From assembly GCF_040869045.1 (NCBI RefSeq), contig NC_090324.1:57503346-57567345 (forward strand): 64,000 nt of DNA, in the 5' to 3' direction. Each line of letters starts with the position of its first letter. The first letter of the stretch is position 1. The position numbers and the translations under genes were made by a program. The DNA is from Eurosta solidaginis. Its lineage: Eukaryota > Arthropoda > Insecta > Diptera > Tephritidae. Below the pieces are notes generated by a model. The model saw only the letters and a program-made list of their open reading frames with translations. It was not told the origin of the DNA and did not search any database. Below are positions 54,881 through 64,000 of the stretch, in pieces.

Positions 54881-57074
54881 ACACTCTGATAAATCGGTAG
54901 CTTGGGAGGGTGACCATCTTGAGCAGTAAACTTCTACTTGGTTGCCGTCATATATATATATATTTCTGCAGCCATTGGTCTGCAGTGGTCAATTTTTGGG
55001 TTTCGTCCGACGATTTCGGCATTACAAATTAGTTTGGTTTACTAAGAAATGGGAGCTTTTATTAAGCTGTGAAAATCGAAAAAAAATGTTGTCAAAAGGG
55101 CAAAAAAAAAATTTTTTGTTGAAACCAGCCTAATGTACGCTTGGTTCTTTATACGGGCTTGTCTCAGCGCTTCTGAGTACAAGTAATGTGGGTATATAAT
55201 AATATAAATATTACAATATTTTTGTTCACTGGGATTTTATTTTTTATTTTTTGAGAACGGCCTAATGTGTACCGGCTTTTTGCTTTGTTATATGTACTTG
55301 TCTCGGCACGTCTGAGCACAAGTAATATGGGTATATAGTACGTATGTATATATATAAGTGGGTAAAATATATTTGCCGGTTAACTGTGGTGTACCAACAG
55401 TACCTTTTGTTGCCGTGCCAATGCACTTGATCTATTGTTAACAAAGTAAATGTACGCCAATATGTGATCGATGATCTTCTTTGTTACTTCCTTCTATTAA
55501 GTAGTTACATATGGTCATGCAATTACTTTGTTGAGGGTGGGTTTTTGGCTTATGCAAAAAGATATACAAGTGCGTATGGGTATTATGGGTGCATATAATT
55601 GTAGGTTTGTATGCAAAATTTATCTTGGGTGCACCGGTAAAATAAACTTTAGGAAAAGTGACAAAAATTTGGCAAAGTTTGTTGCTATGGGTTTTTAGTA
55701 AAATGTCTTTTATGTAATATATGTATATATGGGTAAATTGGGCAGCGGTGAATTTCACGCTGGAAAAATATATATATAGCTCGTGGATGATTACCGAACT
55801 AAGTGGGGTATATACATATATTACATATATACGTATATACTTTTATAATTAAGTGGGTATTTAGCGCAACGAACTTTTTGGGTACCGGGCAGTGGATTTT
55901 CCGTTAGCACGGGAATACAAATTTTTTGTTGAAAAAATTATATTGTGTGTGTAGGCAACTGAAATATTTTGCCGTTTAGGCTTTATAATGTTGGTATATC
56001 ACCAGGGTCCAAATCTTTAGATCAGAGGTGTATATAATTTGCGTAATTTCAGATTTGGGGTCCGTACTTTAGACGGAGGGAAAATATATATGGATATATA
56101 ATTGGGTAAACCAAGTACTCACTCTGACATCTTATTTGTTATTGCTTTATGTGTGTGTGTCCTAGTTTTTGTAGAAGTTCCTGGTTGAAATGTTGTGTTG
56201 TACCTCCTTGTTCTGTTGTAATGTTGATACTGTTTGGCTGTATGTATGTGTTTTTTTTTCAATTTGATTTTTCAAACAATTCCTTTTTCCTTTTTTTTAT
56301 CACATGTATTTTTTTTTTCTTAAAAAAAATGTTATTTTTATTTTTTCCAAACTTTTCTTTTTAGTTGAGTTTCCGCTTTTTCCCAACTTTTCTTTCTCAA
56401 CACCTTTTCTGCTATATATTTTAATGAAATTTTTTGTTGCACTGAGCACTTTTGTAATTTTTCTTTCGTTTCGCGGGCAAAAATATTTATAAAAAATTCC
56501 CACTTTCTTTTCTGTGTTTTTTCTTTATTTTCCAAAAAAAAAACTCTTTTTTCCATATATATTTTGTTCCACATTAATATTTTTCTTTTTCTTAAAAAAA
56601 TTTTTCTCTTTTTTATTTTTCAAAAATTTCAAATTTTTTAAATTTTCTTGCTTTTTTCAAAACTGCTTTTATTTTCTTTAAGCTTTTCTTCTCTTCACCC
56701 ACTTTTTAAATTTGTAATTTCAAATAAATTTTTTTTTCACCTTAATGTAATTTTTTGTTTTTCTTTTGTATTTTGTGTACACCAGTTCTTATGTATGTAT
56801 GTTTGTAAATATTTTTATTTAAAACCCTTTGTATAATTTAGCACTTTTTTTTTGTTTTCATTACCTTAATGTTTTGTTTTTTGTGCATAAACTTTAATTG
56901 TTTGTTATGTTGTTATTAGGTTTTGTTTTGTAAAATACATTTTTTGTATTGCACCTTAATGTGTTTTAGTTATTTATGTATTTATATATGTGCCCGTACC
57001 GACCGCGTATTGTATGTTAATTATATAAATGTATATAAACTTTAAAATAATTTGTTTTTGCCGCTGGTTGCTAT
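54881..57074 (-). other. Long BEL-3 leader, very T-rich, with direct repeats
   Basis: 2.2 kb of non-coding DNA between the primer-binding site and Gag. Near 55,130-55,390 a ~125-bp segment occurs twice ('gtctcagcgcttctgagtac' then 'gtctcggcacgtctgagcac', each followed by 'aagtaat.tgggtatata'). From 56,260 to 56,940 the plus strand is dominated by T runs. Small frames here are K- or F-rich artefacts. A leader this long suggests extra inserted sequence. Confidence 0.6.
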
Positions 57075-57092
57075 TTTAGCACCAAAGGACCA
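57075..57092 (-). promoter_or_regulatory. Primer-binding site of BEL-3
   Basis: On the minus strand TGGTCCTTTGGTGCTAAA directly follows the 5' LTR end. TGG after the LTR is the expected start of a tRNA 3'-end complement; the tRNA type is not assigned. Confidence 0.55.
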
Positions 57093-57496
57093 TGTATAAA
57101 AAAACTTCCCTAACACAGCACTAGGCACTTTTCCAATTAAAAAGAGGGCACACGGGGGTTATGTTAAATTGGTATATGTATATGTATTTAGATTGTTGTT
57201 ATTCACAATTTAAACTTTAACATATATATACAAAGTTATAAAAATGAATTTAATTGTAATTTAAAAAACAAGATCTGCGCGACGGCGGGCGATAAACTAT
57301 AAAAAATCGAGACGAACGTTGCTAGCACGATGCGTATTGGCGGGCAGTTTTAGATAAACTAAAAAAACTGAGCGTGAGCTCGGTGTTGGTCGGCAAGCAC
57401 AGCTGAGCTGCACTTGCGCTTGACCTCACTGGCCGGGTGTTGCCAGACGGAGGGGGGCGGACTTAGTCCGAAAACTGGATCATGTCTTCAATAACA
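57093..57496 (-). mobile_element. 5' LTR of BEL-3 (404 bp)
   Basis: On the minus strand it begins TGTTATTGAAGACATG and ends TTTTTTTATACA, a standard TG...CA LTR, directly followed by the primer-binding site. HINE sequence resumes at 57,497. Confidence 0.78.
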
Positions 57497-58689
57497 GTAT
57501 ATAAGTAAATTATGTCAACATTCAACTCCAGTAATGATATGGTGCAAAAAAATACGAAAATAAAAGAAAATTTCAAAATGGGCGTGGCCCGCCCTTTTTC
57601 ATTTAATTTGTCTAGGATACTTTTAATGCCATAAGTCGAACAAAAATGTACCAATCCTTGTGAAATTTAGTAGGGGCTTAGCTTCTAGGACGATAATTAT
57701 TTTCTGTGAAAAAGGGCGAAATCGGTTGAAACCACACCCAGTTTGTATACACAGTTCACCGTCTGTCCTTCCGCCCGGCCGTTAACACGATAAATTGAGC
57801 AAAAATCGATATATCTTTACTAAACTCAGTCCACGTACTTATCTGAACTCACTTTATATTGGTATAAAAAATGGCCGAAATCCGACTATGACCACGCCCA
57901 CTTTTTCGATATCTAAATTTACGAAAAATGAAAAAATTACATAATTCTATCCCAAATACGAAAAAAAGGATGAAACGTGGTAATTGGATTGGTTTATTGA
58001 CGCAAAATTTAACTTTAGAAAAAAACTTTGTAAAATGGGTGCGACACCTACCATATTAAGTAGAATAAAATGAAAAAGTTCTGCAGGGCGAAATCAAAAG
58101 CCTTTGGAATCTTGGCAGGAATACTGTCCGTGGTATTACATATATAAATAAATTAGCGGTGCCCGACAGATGATGTTCTGTGTCACCCTGGTGCACATTT
58201 TGGTCGATATCTCGAAAACGCCTTCACATATACAACGAAGGGCCACTCCCTTTTAAAACCCTCATTAATACCTTTAATTTGATACCCATATCGCACAAAC
58301 ACATTCTCGAGTCACCCCTGGTCCACCTTTATGGCGATATCTCTAAAAGGCGTCCACCTATAGAACTAAGTCCCACTTCCTTTTAAAATACTCTTTAACA
58401 CACTTCATTTGGTACCCATATCGTACAAACAAATTCTAGAGTCACCCCTGGTCCACCTTTATGGCGATATCGCGAAATGGCGTCCACCTATAGAACTATG
58501 ACCCACTCCCTTTTAAAATACCGTTTAATAACCTCCATTTGATTTTTGACAAACACATTCCAGGGTTACCCTAGGTTCATTTTCCTACATGGTGATTTTC
58601 CCTTATTTGGTCTACATAGCTCTCCACTGAGTATGCAATGTTCGGTTATACCCGAACTTAGCCTTCCTTACTTTTTTTATATGATATGT

Positions 58690-59770
58690 TCTACATATTT
58701 TTCATATTGATATGTAAAAACATAATTTTTTCAAAACATGTCGGGTTGAACCCTAGGAAACTACGCTTATCTGAAAGTAAATGCTTGGCCATTGAAAATA
58801 CTCCTTCTGAAGGGGCACTACTATCAGGAGTAGCAAATATTCTTCGACTTAGCTGGAATAACAGAGGATATTTAAGTTTGGGAGTGTATCCCATCACTTT
58901 AGAACGTCAAAATCGTTGTGCATGACCTCGGACATATTTTCATATAGCATCAATTCTTGTTGTACTCGGTCAACACTACTAGCTATATTTTGAGGCTGTA
59001 AAAATCCGGAAAATAGGCATCATTTTTCGTTTGAAAGAGAATTCTGTTGACAGTTTTCATTTTTATCAAACTGTCTTCATTTATCAGCCTTCCAAGGAAA
59101 GTTTTACAATATTCTTTGACTTAATTTTTCTCAACAGCAGTAAACTGGACAGATTGTTAGTCGGTGGGAACAGAAATAGAGCTATTTTATGAATCATTGT
59201 CAAATTAATAAGTATCTTCAAATCTTGTATGCATTCTAACTCATCGTTGGTTGATTCGTAATGACGCGTTAAGTAGTAAACATGTACTATTACTAAATGT
59301 AAGGTCGGATAGCTATCGCCTTCTAACTCTTTTGATGTTTCCTCAAATTTAGTCAGCACTTTAAGGGTATCTGTTAAGGTATTTAAGCGTATTCCAATAA
59401 TACGGCTCAGTTGACGGTTTTCCTCCAAAATATTTCCAACGTCAACCTAGTTATTTTTGAGAGACTGTATAATGTAGTAATCTTTTCGGAGAAATGCTTT
59501 TAAGGGTTGTTGTCAATTGTGCTTTGGCTCCAGATTTCTTGAAATACCTGACGACATGTGAGCATTTTTCTTTCATTTCGCTAATATCGGCTGAATCGTT
59601 AAGAGAGTTTTCCACGATGTTGTGCAATAAATGGGTAATACAAAATATGTTGTTGTGATGCTGGAAAGGGGCTTTCATGTTAGTTCCTCTATCCGTAAAA
59701 ATAATGGCCTTATACAAGGAGTAATCAAATTCGGCCAGAGCTTCCGTAACTTTTAGCAGAATTCTTTGAT
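58690..59770 (-). pseudogene. hAT transposase remnant (second hAT family)
   Basis: Minus-strand pieces in order: KAIIFTDRGTNMKAPFQHHN with CITHLLHNIVENSLND (59,451-59,717), the catalytic-core Asp region of Hermes-like hAT transposases; ILEENRQLSRIIGIRLNTLT and YYLTRHYESTNDELECIQDL (59,084-59,428); QNIASSVDRVQQELMLYENM with a stop at VLK-stop; then LLFQLSRRIFATPDSSAPSE and GVFSMAKHLLSDKRS (58,691-58,897), the hATC dimerisation domain. Stops and frameshifts separate the pieces. N-terminal BED finger and inverted repeats were not found. It sits just right of the eroded HINE end. Confidence 0.82.
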
Positions 59771-61476
59771 CTATTGTGAAAAAGTTCGTGAAAAAACTAT
59801 CGAAATGTTCCGGATTTTACTAAATTCGAAGTAAGACGAGAAACAAACTTGCGAACCGAATGTGGTTTGTTTTTCTGAGTTCCTTTTTTTCATTCCAGCA
59901 TATAAAACGCTAACTTTGAGCGAGTGCTTTCATTACTAAATTCGCAATGGACGGCCGAAAGACATCGTTTCCATGTGGAAAACATGGCGCACATTATGAT
60001 GTTGCAATTAAATTTTGCAAACTTGAAGTGCCATGAATTTGATTTGTGTTCTGAAGATTTGACTGAAGCTATGTATAATATAGCGTTGACAGATTGACGA
60101 CGCCGTCGTCATTTTCACGATTTTCAACTAGAGTGACGCTTGGACGATTTTGTAATGAAAAATGACGATTTAAGCCTGCCTTCTATGTAAGATTTATTTT
60201 AAATATTCAAACACCAAGAAATTACATATATATAAAATTGGGATACAAGCTTTTTATAAATTTGCACTTTGTATGCCATTTCCAACAATAAGTTTTGTTG
60301 ACATTTGCGCTTATCTTTTATATACGCTTACTAGCGATATGAAAGAATGACATTAGATGTATGCCGCATACAAGCATACGGCATACAAGCCGCGCAAGTA
60401 GAATTTGAGTGCGAAAGTGGGAGTGAAGGAATTTAGGCAAAATGGATAAATTTGTGAAATTGAGTAGGTTCTTCAACAAATATTTGTAAAATTCTCATTA
60501 AATTATTAAATATTATTGCCTGATATGCACTAAAGGTCAAGAAGCAGCTTCAAATATACCCGAAGATAAAGATGTGAGTATTTTAATAAAAGTGAATGCA
60601 TAAATTGAAGATATCATTTTCAGGTTACGCCAAAACGGTCACGGCGGTTTTGCGAATCGTGGTTCCTCCAGAAATTTTTTGCCACACACATCAGCGAATG
60701 TAGAACGAATGATTTCTAAAATAAATTTAAACAAAACAAAAACCAGAAACCGTCTGGAAACTGATACATAAAAGGGAAAATGTTGGCCCAAGATTATTTA
60801 AAATTGAATAAGTTTTTCTATCATAATATTGAACCGCAAATAAATATGCTAAAAAAATGAACGTGAAAATGTGTAGCTAGGAAACTAAAATAATATAGGA
60901 GTTTATGCGAGGTTCGATTCGAGCTCAAAGAAAACAAAAATTGTTAAAATGACTGAAAACAAGTACCTTTTGTATATAATAGAAAATTTATCTTTTAAGA
61001 GGTTTTTGTTATTTATAAAAAAAAACGAAATGAATTAAAAACGTTTTTAAATGTTGTATGTGGCATCAAAAAATAACAATCAAAGACAATTTACAGAAAA
61101 GTTAGTATTGTTGAATGAAATCCGGCGATCTTATTTTGGTTTCCGGCGGATACAATCGTACGTCCCCTGGTAATAACCCAACTTCGTCCTAACTCAACTT
61201 TAGTTATTAATGGTTTTTGCTATAGATATGAAGACTTTTGATGACTTTTTGGGCGGCGTCTGACGACTTAAAAAAAATATATATGGCAACATGTGTGTGT
61301 TTCTCATGGCTATAGGATAATGAGAGAAATCTTGACTGAATATTATAATTAATAATAGAAAAAATGCGGATAGAACATGAATGTGTGAATCGTGTATTAT
61401 TTTACTCTTGTGCTTGAAAACAAGCCAATTGGCCCTTTACCACCCCCCCCCCTTTCCCTCTCGCTCTCTATCATAT
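59771..61476. other. AT-rich DNA, no recognised feature
   Basis: No frame above 60 codons and no repeat shared with the window. Visible oddities are a 15-bp near-palindrome 'gacgacgccgtcgtc' at about 60,097, a 'gcatac' cluster near 60,365-60,390 and a poly-C run near 61,442. The left part may include the missing hAT N-terminus. Confidence 0.45.
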
Positions 61477-62079
61477 TGTTACGAATATTAGCAAAACTGA
61501 GGAGTGCTGCCATCTCCAGGCCGATGCTAAGCAGTGACATGAATTCACATCAATAATTCAATCATTATGTATCTACATAAACGAATCAATAATTGCGTCT
61601 ACACATATGTACACATTCCGACGAGCAACATTTACATACAAGGCAGCGAGAGATGAGATGTCACACACAGATGAATTTACTTATACGCTTATGTGTGTGC
61701 GGGAGATTGTAAACTACAAACTCACATATGTACATCTGAGTAGCGCTAAAAAGTGGACAATTGTAAACAAGTAGAAAATATATGGGAGCTATACACACAC
61801 GAATATAGTTGGTAAGTCCTGGAAATGGAAGAGCCTAGAAGTATGCAGCGTAAACTATAAAAGCGGGGCAGGCGAGTAAGAAGTAATTCAGTTTCATTTG
61901 AGTTATCAATCAGTTTGGTTATTAAGTCAGCGAGTAGCAAAGTATAAGTGCTATTGTGAAGTACTTTAATAAAGGCCATTTTTCCATTATTCAATATTGG
62001 AGTTATTTATTCAACAGTTTAGTGATTCGAACGTAGCAGAGAATTGCAAATAAGAGGATTTGCAAGTAAATTCGTTACA
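61477..62079 (+). mobile_element. Solo LTR (603 bp) with 4-bp target duplication
   Basis: Starts TGTTACGAA and ends TTCGTTACA, a perfect 9-bp inverted repeat, flanked by ATAT at 61,473-61,476 and 62,080-62,083. It is closely related to the LTR at 36,965-37,545, with TATAAAA ('aaactataaaagcgg') and AATAAA ('ctttaataaaggcc'). No internal sequence follows, so it is the product of LTR-LTR recombination. Four bases is a usual Gypsy duplication length. Confidence 0.9.
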
Positions 62080-62083
62080 ATAT

Positions 62084-62710
62084 ATTCGATACTCCCTCCT
62101 TCGTGAGTAGAGGGAGGGAAGGGTGATTTGCAAAAGGCGTCCGGATTGGCGTCCGGACGGTCTAGTCACCCGAAGTATTACCCTAAAACTTTTAGAAAAA
62201 AACTCATTTAGTTCCATAACGATACTGAATGCGGAGCTTTTTTAGCATATGTTTCTATTTTAACTTCGAATGAATTAATAATTGTTAAAACGATAAAAAA
62301 TGATTTGTTTACACATTTTTCAATGTGGAGACCTAAAATTTTGGTCAATGTAAGATTTTTCACATATCGGCAAGAAATTGGTCTTTCAAGCCTTTTTTGT
62401 TGGGTAACTCTAACCTTAACGCAGTGGCGGATTTAACGGGCCACAAATGGGACATTGCCGACTGGGCCCTAGGCCAAAAGGGCCCTCAACCCTTCCACCC
62501 TATGTAAAAGAGGTTAATCTCCATGGAAAATTTGTATATGATTAGCCTTATAATTATTAACTTCAGCGTCTTTCTAGAATTTTGCAATACAGCTAGAATT
62601 ATTTTCCTTGTTTTGGATACATAAAAATTTTATAGTAAAATTACCTTTTTTCAACCTCCCGTGGAGGGCCCTCAGGCTTCCTTAGTAATCTTATATATAA
62701 AAAGAAAGGC
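62084..62710. other. Spacer, no recognised feature
   Basis: AT-rich except for 62,090-62,180. Phrases such as 'gggccctaggccaaaagggcc' near 62,464 suggest repeat remnants, but no family could be named. Confidence 0.4.
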
Positions 62711-62720
62711 TAAAATGTGT

Positions 62721-63089
62721 GGTGGCCACCGTGGTGTGATGGTAGCGTGCTCCGCCTATCACACCGTATGCCCTGGGTTCAACTCCCGGGCAAAGCAACA
62801 TCAAAATTTTAGAAATAAGATTTTTCAATCAGAAGAAAATTTTTCTAAGCGGGGTCGCCCCTCGGCAGTGTCTGGCAAGCGCTCCGATTGTATTTCTGCC
62901 ATGAAAAGCTCTCAGTGAAAACTCATCTGCCTTGCAGATGCCGTTCGGAGTCGGCATAAAACATGTAGGTCCAGTCCGGCCAATTTGTAGGGAAAAATCA
63001 AGAGGAGCACGACGCAAATTGGAAGAGAAGCTCGGCCTTAGATCTCTTCGGAGGTTATCGCGCCTTACATTTATTTATTTTTTTTTGTT
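62721..63089 (+). mobile_element. tRNA-derived SINE, copy B, with 10-bp target duplication
   Basis: Flanked by TAAAATGTGT at 62,711-62,720 and 63,090-63,099. The head GGTGGCCACCGTGGTGTGAT with A-box-like TGGTAGCGTG and B-box GGGTTCAACTCCC is tRNA-derived; a ~270-bp body follows and the 3' end is 'catttatttatttttttttg'. It is nearly the same as copy A at 18,697-19,061 in opposite orientation. The 60-85-residue frames across it are not genes. Confidence 0.9.
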
Positions 63090-63199
63090 TAAAATGTGTG
63101 TTAGTTGGTAGCCGGTGTTTGAAGGGATCCGCCGGTCGATTTTGTTCAAACTTTAACATTAGTTGCGTATACTTCACGCGGTGGTTTGCACATAGGTTT

Positions 63200-64000
63200 G
63201 GTTGCGATCGACGCACAGGGTCTCGAAATATAGGCCAAAATGTGGACCCGTGTACCCCTAGAATGTGTTTATAGAATATGGATATCAAATGAAAGCTGTT
63301 GACGAGTGCTTTATTAAAGGGTAATTTTCATACCCCTGGGTGACTAGGGTCTCGAGATATAGGCCAAAACGTGGACCCGGGTACCCCTAGAATGTGTTTA
63401 TAGAATATGGATAACAAATGAAAGCTTTTGATGAGTGCTTCAGTAGAGGGTAATTTTCATACCGCTGGTTGACTAGGGTCTCGAGGTATAGCCCAAAACG
63501 TGGCCCGTGAACGCCTAGACAGCGTTTTACATTATTGATATCAAATTGAAGCTGTTGATGAGTGCTTTTGTACAGAGTAGTTTTCATACCTATTGGTGAC
63601 TAGGTTCTCGAGATATAGGCCAAAACGTGGGCACGTGAACGCCTACACTGCGTTTTACATTATTGATATCAAATTGAAGCTGTTGATGAGTGCTTTAGTA
63701 CAGGGTAGTTTTCATACCTATTGATGATTAGGGTCTCGAGATATAGGCCAACACGTGGACCCGGGTACCCCTAGAATGTGTTTATAGAATATGGATAACA
63801 AATGAAAGCTTTTGATGGGTGCTTCAGTAGAGGGTAATTTTCATACCGCTGGTTGACTAGGGTCTCGAGGTATAGCCCAAAACGTGGGCCCGTGAACGCC
63901 TAGACAGCGTTTTACATTATTGATATCAAATTGAAGCTGTTGATGAGTGCTTTAGTACAGGGTAGTTTTCATACCTATTGGTGACTAGGTTCTCGAGGTA
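63200..64000 (+). repeat. 128-129-bp minisatellite, runs off the window
   Basis: Marker 'cctag' in 'cccctagaatgtg' (type A) or 'cgcctagacagcg' (type B) recurs at 63,258 (A), 63,387 (A), 63,515 (B), 63,643 (B), 63,771 (A) and 63,900 (B). Two blocks 384-385 bp apart (from 63,387 and 63,771) show the start of an A-B-B trimer. In reverse orientation it is related to the 33.5-36.5 kb array (shared 'atggatatcaaatgaaag' and 'tcgagatatagcc' type words). The array is cut by the window end. Confidence 0.88.

Larger units (their letters stand above)
49045..57496 (-). mobile_element. BEL/Pao retrotransposon BEL-3 (8.45 kb), nested in HINE
   Basis: Minus-strand order: 5' LTR (57,093-57,496), primer-binding site, 2.2-kb leader, Gag, protease, reverse transcriptase, RNase H, integrase, a misplaced Gag-like zinc-finger segment, and a partial 3' LTR (49,045 to about 49,326). 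LTR ends on the plus strand are TGTATAA and AATAACA. The two LTRs are visibly diverged and the 3' one is rearranged, so this is older than the Gypsy element at 41.9-46.1 kb. The exact target duplication is unclear (AGT at the edges). Confidence 0.85.
48408..58672 (+). mobile_element. HINE-like element (GTTGAG subfamily) split by a BEL/Pao element
   Basis: Head at 48,408 (ATTCTCAGTTGAGCAGAGCT, one substitution from the copy at 32,244) runs to about 49,044, and the body resumes at 57,497 ('gtatataagtaaattatgtc'), exactly where the intact copy continues ('atatataagtaaattatgtc' near 32,875). After it come about four 129-bp minisatellite monomers (58,180-58,560), the repeat CCACTGAGTAT, the hairpin GTTCGG(ttatac)CCGAAC (58,640-58,657) and an eroded end. 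Without the insertion it is about 1.8 kb. Confidence 0.75.

Noticed and set aside
54942..57074. Small frames in the T-rich BEL-3 leader
   Set aside because: They are F/K-rich translations of T or A runs on both strands.
60097..60111. Near-palindrome gacgacgccgtcgtc as a regulatory site
   Set aside because: Single short occurrence with no supporting context.
62661..63017. Protein-coding genes of 60-85 residues at the SINE copies
   Set aside because: They fall wholly within or across the SINE, and the same frames occur in both copies because the SINE is repeated.

Overview
This is a transposon graveyard from an insect nuclear genome, most likely a higher fly and probably a tephritid fruit fly. 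Reasons: an intronless broken copy of the retromer gene Vps35 reads as dipteran-like protein; all other coding traces are retroelement or transposon proteins of types common in flies (BEL/Pao, Ty3/Gypsy, Jockey-like LINEs, hAT, tRNA-derived SINEs, Helitron/HINE-like elements); and non-coding DNA is AT-rich with long minisatellites. The species call is inference from recall of repeat families, not from a search. I see no intact host gene.

Layout. 1-15,664: a head-to-tail macro-array of a Helitron-like element. Each unit is a ~0.5-0.75 kb head, a variable minisatellite block, and a ~150 bp tail with a GC hairpin ending in CTAG or CTGG. The minisatellite has an 11-bp basal motif arranged as 89- or 100-bp units. 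LINE fragments (2.5-3.6 kb) and a 447-bp tandem repeat carrying tRNA-like sequences (10.0-11.0 kb) interrupt it. 15,678-16,190: two tandem heads of a second family (called HINE here). 16.2-17.6 kb: GC-rich unassigned DNA. 17,604-19,418: a decayed hAT element with a perfect 8-bp target duplication, itself carrying a SINE. 19.4-20.2 kb: a large inverted duplication. 20.3-31 kb: two ~390-bp direct repeats bracket two different BEL/Pao fragments, a Jockey-like LINE and the Vps35 pseudogene. 31-32 kb: LINE fragment.

32,244-36,573: a complete HINE-like element with inverted subterminal repeats, an internal 129-bp minisatellite showing a 647-bp five-monomer higher-order repeat, and a terminal hairpin. 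36,965-39,525: 5' LTR plus SAP-domain Gag and protease of a truncated Gypsy element, fused to a LINE RNase H fragment (to 40,237). 40,621-47,615: a HINE copy split by a Gypsy element (41,868-46,138, 5-bp duplication CAAGT, long open pol) and by a LINE. 48,408-58,672: another HINE copy split by an 8.45-kb BEL/Pao element. 58.7-59.8 kb: hAT transposase remnant. 61,477-62,079: a solo LTR related to the LTR at 36,965. 62,721-63,089: SINE with a 10-bp target duplication. 63.1 kb to the window end: a minisatellite distantly related to that at 33.5-36.5 kb.

How the parts relate. The genes do not form a pathway. The informative signal is stratigraphy: nested insertions give a relative order (HINE copies older than the Gypsy, LINE and BEL elements inside them; hAT older than its SINE), and two HINE subfamilies have changed both ends of their inverted repeats in step. 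Most proteins carry stops, frameshifts or altered catalytic residues; the Gypsy pol is the only long uninterrupted reading frame.
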